Source: a virus. Taken from it: a stretch of 30,755 nt of DNA. The notes beneath the pieces were generated by a model. The model made no database searches. It saw only the letters and a list, made by a program, of their open reading frames with translations, and was not told the origin of the DNA. Below, one piece after another: positions 21,928-28,287 of the stretch. The DNA lies in the IMG/VR virus record IMGVR_UViG_3300044643_000203, positions 1-30,755 of that record; one strand, written 5' to 3'. A program made the translations under genes and the position numbers. The number at the start of each line of letters is the position of its first letter. The first letter of the stretch is position 1.

Positions 21928-23287
21928 AGTCTCCCAAATTTTCTATGTCTTCAACTGGTTGCGCTGAAAATTCCGACAAGGTCATTAAACCTTGCGGAAT
22001 AAACGGCTGTTCCATTAACGAGCTTTGGTATTCGCCGTAATTCATGGCCGCACGCTTTTCGTTTGGAGTAAGCCACCAAGCTTGGGACAATTGGTTTACA
22101 AGCTTGTCCATGTCGTCTTGCATTTCGGGATAGGCCATGTAATCAAAATCCAAGAATAGATTTTTATTACCGTACGATTCCAAAAGCCAGTTGTTTAGCA
22201 CGTCCCTAATTTCAATATGCAAAGGACGGACAACGTTATTAATTAGGGCTTTGTAAGCCGTTTCTGTGTTGTTAAACGTGCTTGCCTCAGTATCACCAAG
22301 TAACTTAGCGTCGACCCCGTAAACGCGGCATAAAGACCTTAAAATTACTTTTTGCGTGTCAATTATGGACATATCTACCGCGTTCATTCCCATTTGAACC
22401 CAAGACAATTTGGCTGGCGTAATAATTACGTCGCCAGCTCTATTTGCGCCCTGGTAATTGCTCGCGTAATCCTCCTTTAGTCCTTGCGCTTGCTCTCGTG
22501 TAATGTTAACCGTTCCATCGCCTGTAAGAATACCGCGCGCGCCCATGTTTTGCAACATACTTAAAAGCGCTTGTTTGCCATCGTTTGAGGTTGTCAAGTC
22601 ACGAACGGCAGAACGCAAAGGAGAAGCGCCATAAAGATGGTTAGCAGTTCCAGCGGTATAGCTAAGGTTTATATTTTTTAGGTGACCAACATTTTTGGCA
22701 TTAATTCGCTCGTAACCGTTGTAAGTCAATCTGTATTCTTTAATTGGTTGGTTTAAACCTCCGCTAATAATTTCCATGTATTGCGAAGGCAAAGAGTACA
22801 ACGCAATTATTGGTGCGTTTGGTTGCTCACCACGTCTAGCCCCATAAATGTAAGCGTTTCCAGTAATTAGACGGAATGCAGCAATTTCCTTTAAAAGGTT
22901 GTCCCACGTTTGAAACTCGTTTGGCTTTTTAAATAGTTTCTCAAGTTCGGGAATGTGGACCTCTTCAAGTGCCTTTGTTTTAAGTCTCTCGGCTTGGAAT
23001 TTAACGCCTGAGTTTTCAAAGTTCCGAGACATTGATTTGTAATAATTTAATGCCTTTTGGTCCTTTACCTCATAAACAACAATAGGAGCTGTGGAAACCT
23101 TGTTAATAATTAGGTTAATAATAGCGTAAAGGTCGGAGTTAAGATATAGACCTTTTTCGATAAAATTTTGCGTTGTTGGTGCGGTCCAAATAACATTGTT
23201 CCCCAAGTAAGGAAAAACCGCGTTTAAATAGGTGGAATCTTTTTGGTTAAAACCTAGCGCGGCTTTTATTCTATCTACGTAATTCAT
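21911..23287 (-). CDS. Portal protein, HK97 type, 458 aa
   Basis: Dodecameric ring at the unique vertex, the channel for DNA. The sequence shows NSDLYAIINLIINKVSTAPIVVYE near residue 50, a stem region with LFKKPNEFQTWDNLLKEIAAFRLITGNAYIY, the crown-side YGASPLRSAVRDLTTSNDGKQALLSMLQN and a C-terminal wing region with SRVYGVDAKLLGD-like (CRVYGVDAKLLGDTEASTFNN) and helices. The gene order TerS-TerL-portal is canonical. The start at 23287 is preceded by a 56-base gap containing TATTTTTACAAAAAAAG. Confidence 0.92.
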   Translation of the reverse strand: MNYVDRIKAALGFNQKDSTYLNAVFPYLGNNVIWTAPTTQNFIEKGLYLNSDLYAIINLIINKVSTAPIVVYEVKDQKALNYYKSMSRNFENSGVKFQAERLKTKALEEVHIPELEKLFKKPNEFQTWDNLLKEIAAFRLITGNAYIYGARRGEQPNAPIIALYSLPSQYMEIISGGLNQPIKEYRLTYNGYERINAKNVGHLKNINLSYTAGTANHLYGASPLRSAVRDLTTSNDGKQALLSMLQNMGARGILTGDGTVNITREQAQGLKEDYASNYQGANRAGDVIITPAKLSWVQMGMNAVDMSIIDTQKVILRSLCRVYGVDAKLLGDTEASTFNNTETAYKALINNVVRPLHIEIRDVLNNWLLESYGNKNLFLDFDYMAYPEMQDDMDKLVNQLSQAWWLTPNEKRAAMNYGEYQSSLMEQPFIPQGLMTLSEFSAQPVEDIENLGDYAQTN

Positions 23288-23295
23288 TCCGTTTG

Positions 23296-23312
23296 CTTTT
23301 TTTGTAAAAATA
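23296..23312 (-). promoter_or_regulatory. Shared 17-base promoter-like string before the portal gene
   Basis: TATTTTTACAAAAAAAG on the minus strand, identical to 20518-20534 before the prohead protease. No TTG stands at the 19-base distance; the nearest is 24 bases upstream. Possibly a weak internal promoter or a leader element. Confidence 0.35.
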
Positions 23313-23343
23313 GGGTAATAAAATAAAAAAATGATTCAATATT

Positions 23344-24555
23344 CTAAACGTGCCAAAATTTACTAACCGAAAGTTTATCAAACACATACCTAATTGCATC
23401 GATGGTATGGTTGAAATCGTCTTTTGGCGTGTCCGAGCGTTTGTCGCTCCAAATGTAGTTGTTAAGCTCTTTAATAATTGTTTTGCTTTCGCTTGTTACA
23501 ACAATTTGGTAATCCTGCATTTTCTTAATTCCGTACCTTACCGAATCTGGGCCCTTGGTGCATGGGATAATATTAAAGCCCATGTTATAAACTTCGTTTA
23601 TCAGCCTTGGCTCTGCTGAATCGGCAACAATCATATCGTTAGGTTGGCAATGTTTACCTATCTTTTTTGCAATATCGTTGGTTGTTAACCCTGTTTCTGC
23701 AAAGCATTCATGACAATAAATTATTGCTTTGTCCTCATCAACTGCAACTTTTATTAACGTTGTAGGGTCAACACTAAAGCCAAAGTCCATTCCAAATCCA
23801 AAAGGTAATGAGCTGTCGAAATCTGAAATTTTCCAGTTTTCAAAAATAGCTCCCTCGGCCTTGTCCATCCAATAACCTAAAACAATGTGGTTAAATTTTG
23901 CTGGGTTTCGTTCTTTTATGGCCTCAAACCTAGCCACAACTGTACTATTTAAATTGTCTATATTGTCTAAATAGGTAGTGTGGATATAGGTACAATCGTT
24001 TTTTGTACCTGTAAACCCTGAATTAACCATATAATCCTCGAAAAAACGTTTATAAACCCAATGCTCTTTGGTTGCTGGGTTCATTATAAGCAAAACGCGG
24101 TTTGGTTTATCAACTGCACGCACCGATAAGTCGATGCGGTCAAAAATATCTTCTTCAACTAACTCCTCCGCCTCGTCCATTACCCAAGTAGTTACTCCAG
24201 CAATCGATTTTAGATTAGCTGTTGCGGTTCCTTGGCTTGTTTTAATTCCACGAAATAGAATTTTTGAACCTGTCGCCTTGTTTATTATTTCAGATTGGGT
24301 AATTTCAAAGTCCTCCGCTTTATTCATTAACTCTATTTTGTCGATAAACTCGGGAATAATTGAAATAAACGCACTTGTTAAGGTCCAACGCGTAAATAAT
24401 ATCACGTGGCCCTCCTCATACGTCAGATTTAACAAAAACATTGATAAAGTCCAGGATTTACCAGAACCACGACCGCCAGTTATCAGATAATAACGCGTTT
24501 TAGGCGTCTCTAAAAATAGCGGTTCGTATTTATCAATTATTTGGATTTTATCCAT
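23344..24555 (-). CDS. terL: Terminase large subunit (Terminase_3 type), 403 aa
   Basis: Packaging motor and DNA-cutting enzyme. ATPase domain: Walker A GGRGSGKS (27-34), Walker B WVMDEAEE (124-131), MNPATKEHW coupling motif near 158. Nuclease domain: GMDFGFSVDPTTL (D257), MIVADSAEPRLI (D312) and DFNHTIDAIRY (D386), the three acidic residues expected for an RNase H-like nuclease. The length is normal for the family. The gene overlaps terS by 19 bases. The packaging mode (cos or headful) cannot be told from the sequence. Confidence 0.95.
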   Translation of the reverse strand: MDKIQIIDKYEPLFLETPKTRYYLITGGRGSGKSWTLSMFLLNLTYEEGHVILFTRWTLTSAFISIIPEFIDKIELMNKAEDFEITQSEIINKATGSKILFRGIKTSQGTATANLKSIAGVTTWVMDEAEELVEEDIFDRIDLSVRAVDKPNRVLLIMNPATKEHWVYKRFFEDYMVNSGFTGTKNDCTYIHTTYLDNIDNLNSTVVARFEAIKERNPAKFNHIVLGYWMDKAEGAIFENWKISDFDSSLPFGFGMDFGFSVDPTTLIKVAVDEDKAIIYCHECFAETGLTTNDIAKKIGKHCQPNDMIVADSAEPRLINEVYNMGFNIIPCTKGPDSVRYGIKKMQDYQIVVTSESKTIIKELNNYIWSDKRSDTPKDDFNHTIDAIRYVFDKLSVSKFWHV

Positions 24556-24794
24556 TCGATTGGCGGCGTTACTTTTTCGCCTTGCGTTGTTACGTCAAGT
24601 ACTTGCTTAGGCATTCCAAAACGATAATTTAGCCAGCATTTAATTGCCTGAATATCGCCGTCTTGGCATCTATCCCAAAGCGCTTTCCATGCTTGTTCAG
24701 GGACTGCAATTGCGTCCATTTGCTCAATTATTTTTATTTCGTCAGCCTTTGGCTTTCTGCCAGCTCCTGGCCTTACGCCTCCATTTTGTCCCAT
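24537..24794 (-). CDS. terS: Terminase small subunit-like DNA-binding protein, 85 aa
   Basis: Begins MGQNGGVRPGAGRKPKADE, the glycine-basic start typical of phage DNA-packaging small subunits, followed by helices (KALWDRCQDGDIQAIKCWLNYRFGMPKQ) like an HTH-type recognition unit. It sits directly before terL and overlaps it. It is shorter than many small subunits (85 aa), so it may be a minimal form. First gene of the late operon, after a promoter box and a palindrome. Confidence 0.85.
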   Translation of the reverse strand: MGQNGGVRPGAGRKPKADEIKIIEQMDAIAVPEQAWKALWDRCQDGDIQAIKCWLNYRFGMPKQVLDVTTQGEKVTPPIEWIKSK

Positions 24795-24798
24795 GTGA

Positions 24799-24813
24799 AA
24801 TAAACTGTTTATT
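24799..24813. promoter_or_regulatory. Perfect 15-base palindrome before terS (possible late operator)
   Basis: AATAAAC-T-GTTTATT (7-base arms, one central base) lies four bases upstream of the terS ATG and four bases downstream of the TATTTTTG box, about where transcription should begin. A regulator bound here would block the late promoter. It could also be a small hairpin in the mRNA leader. The function is inferred from position and symmetry. Confidence 0.5.
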
Positions 24814-24817
24814 CAGT

Positions 24818-24825
24818 CAAAAATA
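24818..24825 (-). promoter_or_regulatory. TAnnTTTG promoter box for the late operon
   Basis: TATTTTTG on the minus strand, matching the Bacteroidota -7 box, 24 bases upstream of the terS start. It overlaps the U-tract of the methyltransferase terminator, so transcription is ended and restarted at one site. TTTG 14 bases upstream is closer than usual for a -33 box. Confidence 0.55.
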
Positions 24826-24850
24826 AAAAAAAGCCTAACCAAAGTTAGAC
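24824..24850 (-). terminator. Intrinsic terminator after the methyltransferase gene
   Basis: The minus-strand RNA forms GUCUAAC-UUUG-GUUAGGC (7 bp with one G-U pair) followed by eight U. The hairpin begins inside the stop region of the methyltransferase gene. On the plus strand the G-U becomes an A-C mismatch, so it is directional. Confidence 0.82.
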
Positions 24851-25405
24851 CTTATCAAATACCATAATTGTATATCCAAACCAAGACGCATTTGTTGCAG
24901 CGTCCCTAATTGTTTGAGAGTCCTTTACGTTATGCTTAAAACCTCGGTCAACAATTTGTGCAATAATATAATCGTTGTTTTTACAATTTACGTGTCCGCT
25001 TCCTCCTTGGCCCTCAATCGCCCAGCTAATAACCAAATGCTTTTTTGCGTGCTTTGTAATGTTGTCAATAAATTGCTCCTCAAATTCAGCTGGAATATGT
25101 TCGCCAACTTCCAATGACAAAACAATGTCAAATTTTTTACCTAAATAAAATGGCTTTGACAAGTCTAGCACTTTGGCAATACCTCCGCTTAGCGTTTCCG
25201 TATTAGGGTTGCCGTCGTATGCCTCCACCTTGTAACCGTCAGCTTTAAAAGCTTTTGCATAGTCACCCATACCACAACCAAAATCGACAACTGTTTTGGC
25301 TTGCTTATCGGCTAAATACTGACACAATGCAGCTGAAATGCTGCGGTCGTGAATGTGTCCTGTTTCGTCTGTTGTCTCCCAAAATCCCAAATCGTTAATT
25401 TTCAT
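24845..25405 (-). CDS. Class I SAM-dependent methyltransferase, 186 aa
   Basis: Rossmann-fold methyltransferase: motif I VVDFGCGMGDYAKAF (about residues 39-53), acidic residue in VEAYDGNP after strand 2, and DIVLSLEVGEHIP, the type-11-like motif, near 95-107. The C-terminal part WAIEGQGGSGHVNCKNNDYII resembles small-molecule or sugar methyltransferases more than DNA methyltransferases, as no (D/N/S)PPY catalytic motif is present. The ATG at 25405 is preferred over one at 25471, which would run into the upstream terminator. The gene is isolated between two terminators like a moron. The substrate is unknown. Confidence 0.85.
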   Translation of the reverse strand: MKINDLGFWETTDETGHIHDRSISAALCQYLADKQAKTVVDFGCGMGDYAKAFKADGYKVEAYDGNPNTETLSGGIAKVLDLSKPFYLGKKFDIVLSLEVGEHIPAEFEEQFIDNITKHAKKHLVISWAIEGQGGSGHVNCKNNDYIIAQIVDRGFKHNVKDSQTIRDAATNASWFGYTIMVFDKV

Positions 25406-25429
25406 ATTTAATTTTTTTTTTAAAGTTAT

Positions 25430-25456
25430 AAAAAAACCTTGACCACTTAGCCAAGG
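25430..25456 (-). terminator. Intrinsic terminator ending the replication/regulator operon
   Basis: The minus-strand RNA forms CCUUGGC-UAAGUG-GUCAAGG (7 bp including one G-U) followed by seven U. It lies 29 bases after the stop of the 83-aa gene and 25 bases before the methyltransferase start. A weak TAACTTTA box behind it could restart transcription. Confidence 0.82.
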
Positions 25457-25484
25457 CTTTTCACTTAACAAAAACCCAAAATAA

Positions 25485-25736
25485 CTACATTAATATAATC
25501 GTTTGTCCCGTTGGCTCGCCGCTAAAATTGCAGATCTTTCCGTTCCATTCAAATCTAACCTCTTTCTCTCGTCCTTGGTAAGCTGCTGCCAAAGTTCTTA
25601 TTTGGCGCTGGACCAGTTCGATGCATTCAAATTTACCCTTTCCTTTATTTGACCAAGGCGACCAATTACCGTCGCGTAATCGGTAACGAATCTCAAGCGA
25701 ATAATCAGGTTTTGTAATCGGGTAACCTTTAGCCAT
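25485..25736 (-). CDS. Hypothetical protein after the XRE gene, 83 aa
   Basis: No family recognised. The sequence MAKGYPITKPDYSLEIRYRL is followed by a Trp/Gly-rich stretch (DGNWSPWSNKGKGKFE), a basic helix with RQIRTLAAAYQGREKEV and a hydrophobic end (GEPTGQTIILM). It looks like a small mixed alpha/beta protein. It overlaps the XRE gene by eight bases, so the two are likely expressed together. It is the last gene before a terminator. It may act with the regulator, but this rests only on linkage. Confidence 0.65.
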   Translation of the reverse strand: MAKGYPITKPDYSLEIRYRLRDGNWSPWSNKGKGKFECIELVQRQIRTLAAAYQGREKEVRFEWNGKICNFSGEPTGQTIILM

Positions 25737-25932
25737 CTTTTCTTTTTATTACTACCTCCAAGCCAATCTCGTCGCAAATCTTGCGCAAGTTAAAAAGGCT
25801 AATTGATTCTAAGCCATTTTCAACGTGGTTAATTGGCGCCGCTGAAATGCCTAATTTATTGCAAAGTTGCAGCTGTGTAAATCCAGCTTGCTTGCGCGCT
25901 TTCCTTATTAAAATTCCTTCGTAAATGCTCAT
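25729..25932 (-). CDS. XRE-type helix-turn-helix regulator, 67 aa
   Basis: Cro/CI-like DNA-binding domain filling nearly the whole protein: helices IRKARKQAGFTQLQLCNKLG (about residues 9-28), the recognition helix SAAPINHVENG and the closing SLFNLRKICDEIGLEVVI. No second domain, so it is a Cro-size regulator. It has its own promoter (25949) with an inverted repeat that overlaps the -7 box and reaches the start codon, fitting autoregulation. It could time the switch between early and late genes. There is no integrase, so a lysogeny role is less likely. Confidence 0.88.
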   Translation of the reverse strand: MSIYEGILIRKARKQAGFTQLQLCNKLGISAAPINHVENGLESISLFNLRKICDEIGLEVVIKRKDG

Positions 25933-25953
25933 TTGCTTAATCTTTACGCAAAT
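25931..25953. promoter_or_regulatory. Inverted repeat ATTTGC-N11-GCAAAT at the XRE promoter
   Basis: The arms ATTTGC and GCAAAT lie 11 bases apart. One overlaps the TATATTTG -7 box and the other overlaps the ATG of the XRE gene. This is where an autorepressor would bind. The arms are short, so chance is not excluded. Confidence 0.45.
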
Positions 25954-25976
25954 ATAAGGTTTCGGTTTTATTCAAA
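25949..25976 (-). promoter_or_regulatory. Promoter of the XRE gene (TTG-N16-TATATTTG)
   Basis: TATATTTG (25949-25956) is a full match to the Bacteroidota -7 box TAnnTTTG, with TTTG 16 bases upstream. The start codon is 17 bases downstream of the box. The same TTATATTTG string forms the promoter box at 28260. Confidence 0.7.
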
Positions 25977-25996
25977 GTTATAAAGCGGTTTTTTGT

Positions 25997-26338
25997 TTAA
26001 AATGGCAACATTTGATAAATGCCCATTTGTAAAAACTCTTCACCTTTTTTTACAATACATTTCCGAACGTTAAGCTCGAAAACATTAGAATCGTTAAAGC
26101 CGTATTTTTTTTGCGCTAGGTCAAGAAGTAATTTAACGGGATTGTCTAGGTCGCTGGCTTTGTTGCTAAATCCAAAGAAAAACTCAACGCGTAACATTTG
26201 GCTTGTGTCTACCTTTGACGCTGGCATACGCAAAAGCATTGCCTTTTCGTATTCTTTGTAAGCTGGCGTTTTAAAACGTTTTCCTTGCCAAGCCTGGTTA
26301 ACGCTCAAAGGCTTTTCGTTTATCTTAAATTGAATCAT
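25997..26338 (-). CDS. rusA: RusA-like Holliday junction resolvase, 113 aa
   Basis: Small endonuclease that cuts four-way junctions before packaging. RusA features: N-terminal KPLSVNQAWQGKRFKT, central strand RVEFFFGFSN, then SDLDNPVKLLLD (the conserved Asp pair) and a YGFNDSNVFELNVRKCIVKKGEEFLQMGI end. The ATG at 26338 is chosen because it overlaps the stop of the 49-aa gene by ATGA, while an upstream TTG would be longer by two residues. It lies in the replication block. Confidence 0.9.
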   Translation of the reverse strand: MIQFKINEKPLSVNQAWQGKRFKTPAYKEYEKAMLLRMPASKVDTSQMLRVEFFFGFSNKASDLDNPVKLLLDLAQKKYGFNDSNVFELNVRKCIVKKGEEFLQMGIYQMLPF

Positions 26339-26484
26339 TTGCAACGCTCATAAATCCAAGACCAGGCCAAAGTCCACAAAGCCAAGCAGACCATAAAAAG
26401 CAGCAAACTAGAAACCTTTAGCAACGCCAGTAAGGCAATGCCTACCAGCGCCACAAAGATTGCGTATAAATCGTTTTTTTTCAT
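26335..26484 (-). CDS. Small two-span membrane protein in the replication block, 49 aa
   Basis: A 49-codon frame that fits exactly between its neighbours: its ATG follows the SSB-like stop directly (TAAATG) and its stop overlaps the RusA start by ATGA. Two hydrophobic segments (YAIFVALVGIALLALL and LLLFMVCLALWTLAW) with a charged start (MKKND) and end (YERCK) make a hairpin membrane protein. A membrane protein among replication genes may attach replication to the membrane or exclude other phages, but there is no direct evidence. Confidence 0.72.
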   Translation of the reverse strand: MKKNDLYAIFVALVGIALLALLKVSSLLLFMVCLALWTLAWSWIYERCK

Positions 26485-26775
26485 TTAGAAAGGTAATGCG
26501 TCGTTTTCAACTATTCGCTTCTCTACTGGCTTAAAATTGCCCTGATTTTTATTTGCAACTTGTAAGGATTCTTTTTGCCATACTTCCAAATAATGCGTTG
26601 CCTTGCCTTCTACTTTTTCAGGTTTTTCCTTTACCGAAGAATTGACCCATTCAGCGTCGTTGTCGTTTAGGTATTTCAATAGGTTTTCCAGGTCTTTTCT
26701 TGACTGGCTAATTGTCCACAATTCGCCATATTTTGTGGTAATCATCTTTGCATTTCCGCCGTAAATCTTGCTCAT
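26485..26775 (-). CDS. SSB-like single-stranded DNA binding protein, 96 aa
   Basis: The last residues ENDALPF resemble the acidic tip ending in PF by which single-stranded DNA binding proteins recruit partners. The body is one short domain (NAKMITTKYGELWTISQSRK, a helix DLENLLKYLNDNDAEW and HYLEVWQKES), smaller than a bacterial SSB, with a Lys/Pro linker before the tip. The replication block, with ERF and RusA nearby, supports an ssDNA role. The fold was not confirmed, so this is a moderate call. Confidence 0.65.
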   Translation of the reverse strand: MSKIYGGNAKMITTKYGELWTISQSRKDLENLLKYLNDNDAEWVNSSVKEKPEKVEGKATHYLEVWQKESLQVANKNQGNFKPVEKRIVENDALPF

Positions 26776-26786
26776 AATTGTTTTGG

Positions 26787-27416
26787 TTAAATTAATTTAT
26801 CTAAATTTTTATTGTTTTTAATTGCGTCCAAAATAAACAATTTCCAAATTTTATTCTTTGTTTTGGCCCCAACTGTTGACTCTTCAACGTAACGGGTTGT
26901 CAATCGCAATTCTTTTCGCGCGTCGTTTTCTATTTGCTCAACGTTAAACTCCCAAGGTTTTAAAATTCCTTTTTCTTGAAACTTATTAAACCAATTTATT
27001 CCCCATTCTGCAATATCTCTACAAAAGCCAGTTTCTTTTGCGTGCTGGTAATTGTCTCTAAATATCTGTTTTCCAATTTCTATCCAGTACGCAATCTCTT
27101 CGGTTGTTGGCTCTTTTTCTTTGTTATTTAAAGCTTGCACCTCTTGAACGATTTGGCTTTGGTGGTGTGCGTAATATTGATTTATCCAAACGCTAACGGT
27201 CTTCTCGTTTACGTGGTAAAAATCTCCATACTGTCCACGCATACCAGCGTGCAAAATGTAATCAACTCTTGCCTCTGACATCCAGCCATAAGAGCCAAAC
27301 AATTTGCTAAGGCATCCAAGTAATTCGTTTGCCTCTTCTTTCTTGTATTCTTTAAACTGCTTTAGTCCGCAAACAAACTCCATTTTTCGGAGGTGTGTTA
27401 AAATAATCTCATTCAT
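26787..27416 (-). CDS. Replication-block protein, possibly helicase loader-like, 209 aa
   Basis: No clear family. Helical and soluble. The region WMSEARVDYILHAGMRGQYGDFYHVNEKTVSVWINQYYAHH (about 45-85) recalls proteins next to the replication initiator in Bacteroidota prophages. It continues with TEEIAYWIEIGKQIFRDNYQ, GINWFNKFQEKGIL and ends KIWKLFILDAIKNNKNLDKL. There is no Walker motif, so it is not a helicase or a DnaC ATPase. It follows the DUF4373 replication gene with an eight-base overlap, which suggests a partner role such as loading or scaffold. An ACACC element lies upstream of its ATG. Confidence 0.55.
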   Translation of the reverse strand: MNEIILTHLRKMEFVCGLKQFKEYKKEEANELLGCLSKLFGSYGWMSEARVDYILHAGMRGQYGDFYHVNEKTVSVWINQYYAHHQSQIVQEVQALNNKEKEPTTEEIAYWIEIGKQIFRDNYQHAKETGFCRDIAEWGINWFNKFQEKGILKPWEFNVEQIENDARKELRLTTRYVEESTVGAKTKNKIWKLFILDAIKNNKNLDKLI

Positions 27417-28161
27417 TGTTTAGGTGTTTTTGTCGTTGTAAATCCTCGTAAAGTTCGTCGAATACATTTTTTGTTTTGCTTTCTTTTTTTGGTACTGGGT
27501 TGCCTCTTTTTACCCAATTAAAAAAATGCTCTTTGGCAAGCTTTTCATTTTCTTTAAAATCTGCTTTTAAAATGCATTCAAGTCTAAAGGTATTCAAATG
27601 GTTTTTAACTTCTTTTAAATCTGCTTTCCAATTTAAAGCTAATCCTTCCAGCCAAATGTTATTATTCCATAATTGTCTAAAAATCGCATTATGTAAATCC
27701 TCATTTACTTTACTTTCTTTTATTTGATTTTCTTTTATTTCTTTTCCTTTACTTTCCTTTAATTGCATTGCATCCGCATTGCCATCGCTATGCGTTCGCA
27801 TTGCGTTCGCATCAATGTCTCGATTCCATCGTTTCTTAGCTGATTCTCTTGCCTTTTCTGAACGCTCTTCCTTCAATTCCATACGCTTTAATAGGCTTTC
27901 AGACCAAAAATATTGCTCGTCTAATTTGAATAAATCAAATTCATTAATTAGCTTTTTTATGCTATCCTCATGCGTTTGCAATGCAAATGCAATGCCTTTG
28001 TAATGCGTTCGCATACGAAAGTCGCTTTCGTTTCTTAGCATTTCAATTATGGCCCAAAAAAGACCATAACCCTCCCAACCCATTTCCATTCGCAATTGCA
28101 AAATTTTGGGGTCATCTTTCGCATTTGAATCGTGCGAAAAGTAATAAGCCTCTTTTTTCAT
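27409..28161 (-). CDS. DUF4373 (Lin1244/Lin1753-like) replication initiation protein, 250 aa
   Basis: N-terminal domain of the DUF4373 type: YYFSHDSNAKDDPKILQLRMEMGWEGYGLFWAIIEMLR (about residues 6-43), a winged-helix-like module common at the start of phage replication proteins. Residues 105-150 are a low-complexity, charged linker (SAKKRWNRDIDANAMRTHSD; LKESKGKEIKENQIKESKVN). The C-terminal part has NTFRLECILKADFKENEKLA and HFFNWVKRGNPVPKK. Probably binds the origin or loads the host replisome. The leader RNA with a terminator ending eight bases before the ATG suggests attenuation or translational control. Confidence 0.82.
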   Translation of the reverse strand: MKKEAYYFSHDSNAKDDPKILQLRMEMGWEGYGLFWAIIEMLRNESDFRMRTHYKGIAFALQTHEDSIKKLINEFDLFKLDEQYFWSESLLKRMELKEERSEKARESAKKRWNRDIDANAMRTHSDGNADAMQLKESKGKEIKENQIKESKVNEDLHNAIFRQLWNNNIWLEGLALNWKADLKEVKNHLNTFRLECILKADFKENEKLAKEHFFNWVKRGNPVPKKESKTKNVFDELYEDLQRQKHLNNE

Positions 28162-28168
28162 GTAAAAT

Positions 28169-28253
28169 AAAAAAGCCTGCCAGGTAGGAGTCTGACAGGC
28201 TAGGTTTAGTTAACCTATGGAATCATTTTTGGCTCCTACCTCAAAAATAATTC
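28169..28253 (-). ncRNA. Structured leader RNA/attenuator or small RNA before the replication gene
   Basis: A transcript from the promoter at 28260 would be about 85 nt to the U-run. It contains: an element AGGUAGGAG (28241-28233); a hairpin UAGGUU-AACUA-AACCUA (28217-28201); and immediately after it a terminator GCCUGUCAG-ACUCCUAC-CUGGCAGGC (28200-28175, 9 bp with one G-U) with six U. The loop and start of the 3' arm read CUCCUACCU (28190-28182), complementary to AGGUAGGAG over nine bases. Pairing with it would break the terminator or form a pseudoknot. AGGAG is also placed as a ribosome site for a micro-ORF AUG-AUU-CCA-UAG. All seen directly; the function is inferred. Confidence 0.7.
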
Positions 28254-28259
28254 GATGTA

Positions 28260-28287
28260 CAAATATAAACATTTTACATTTATCCAA
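28260..28287 (-). promoter_or_regulatory. Promoter for the leader RNA and replication genes (TTG-N17-TATATTTG)
   Basis: TATATTTG (28260-28267) is a full match to TAnnTTTG, with TTG 17 bases upstream (28285-28287) and an alternative TTTG at 21 bases. This is the best promoter in the window. It lies just after the 49-aa HTH gene and about 100 bases before the replication gene. Confidence 0.75.

Noticed and set aside
25406-25471. N-terminal extension of the methyltransferase
   Set aside because: The extra codons run over the upstream terminator hairpin and do not resemble the family; the ATG at 25405 begins the conserved part.
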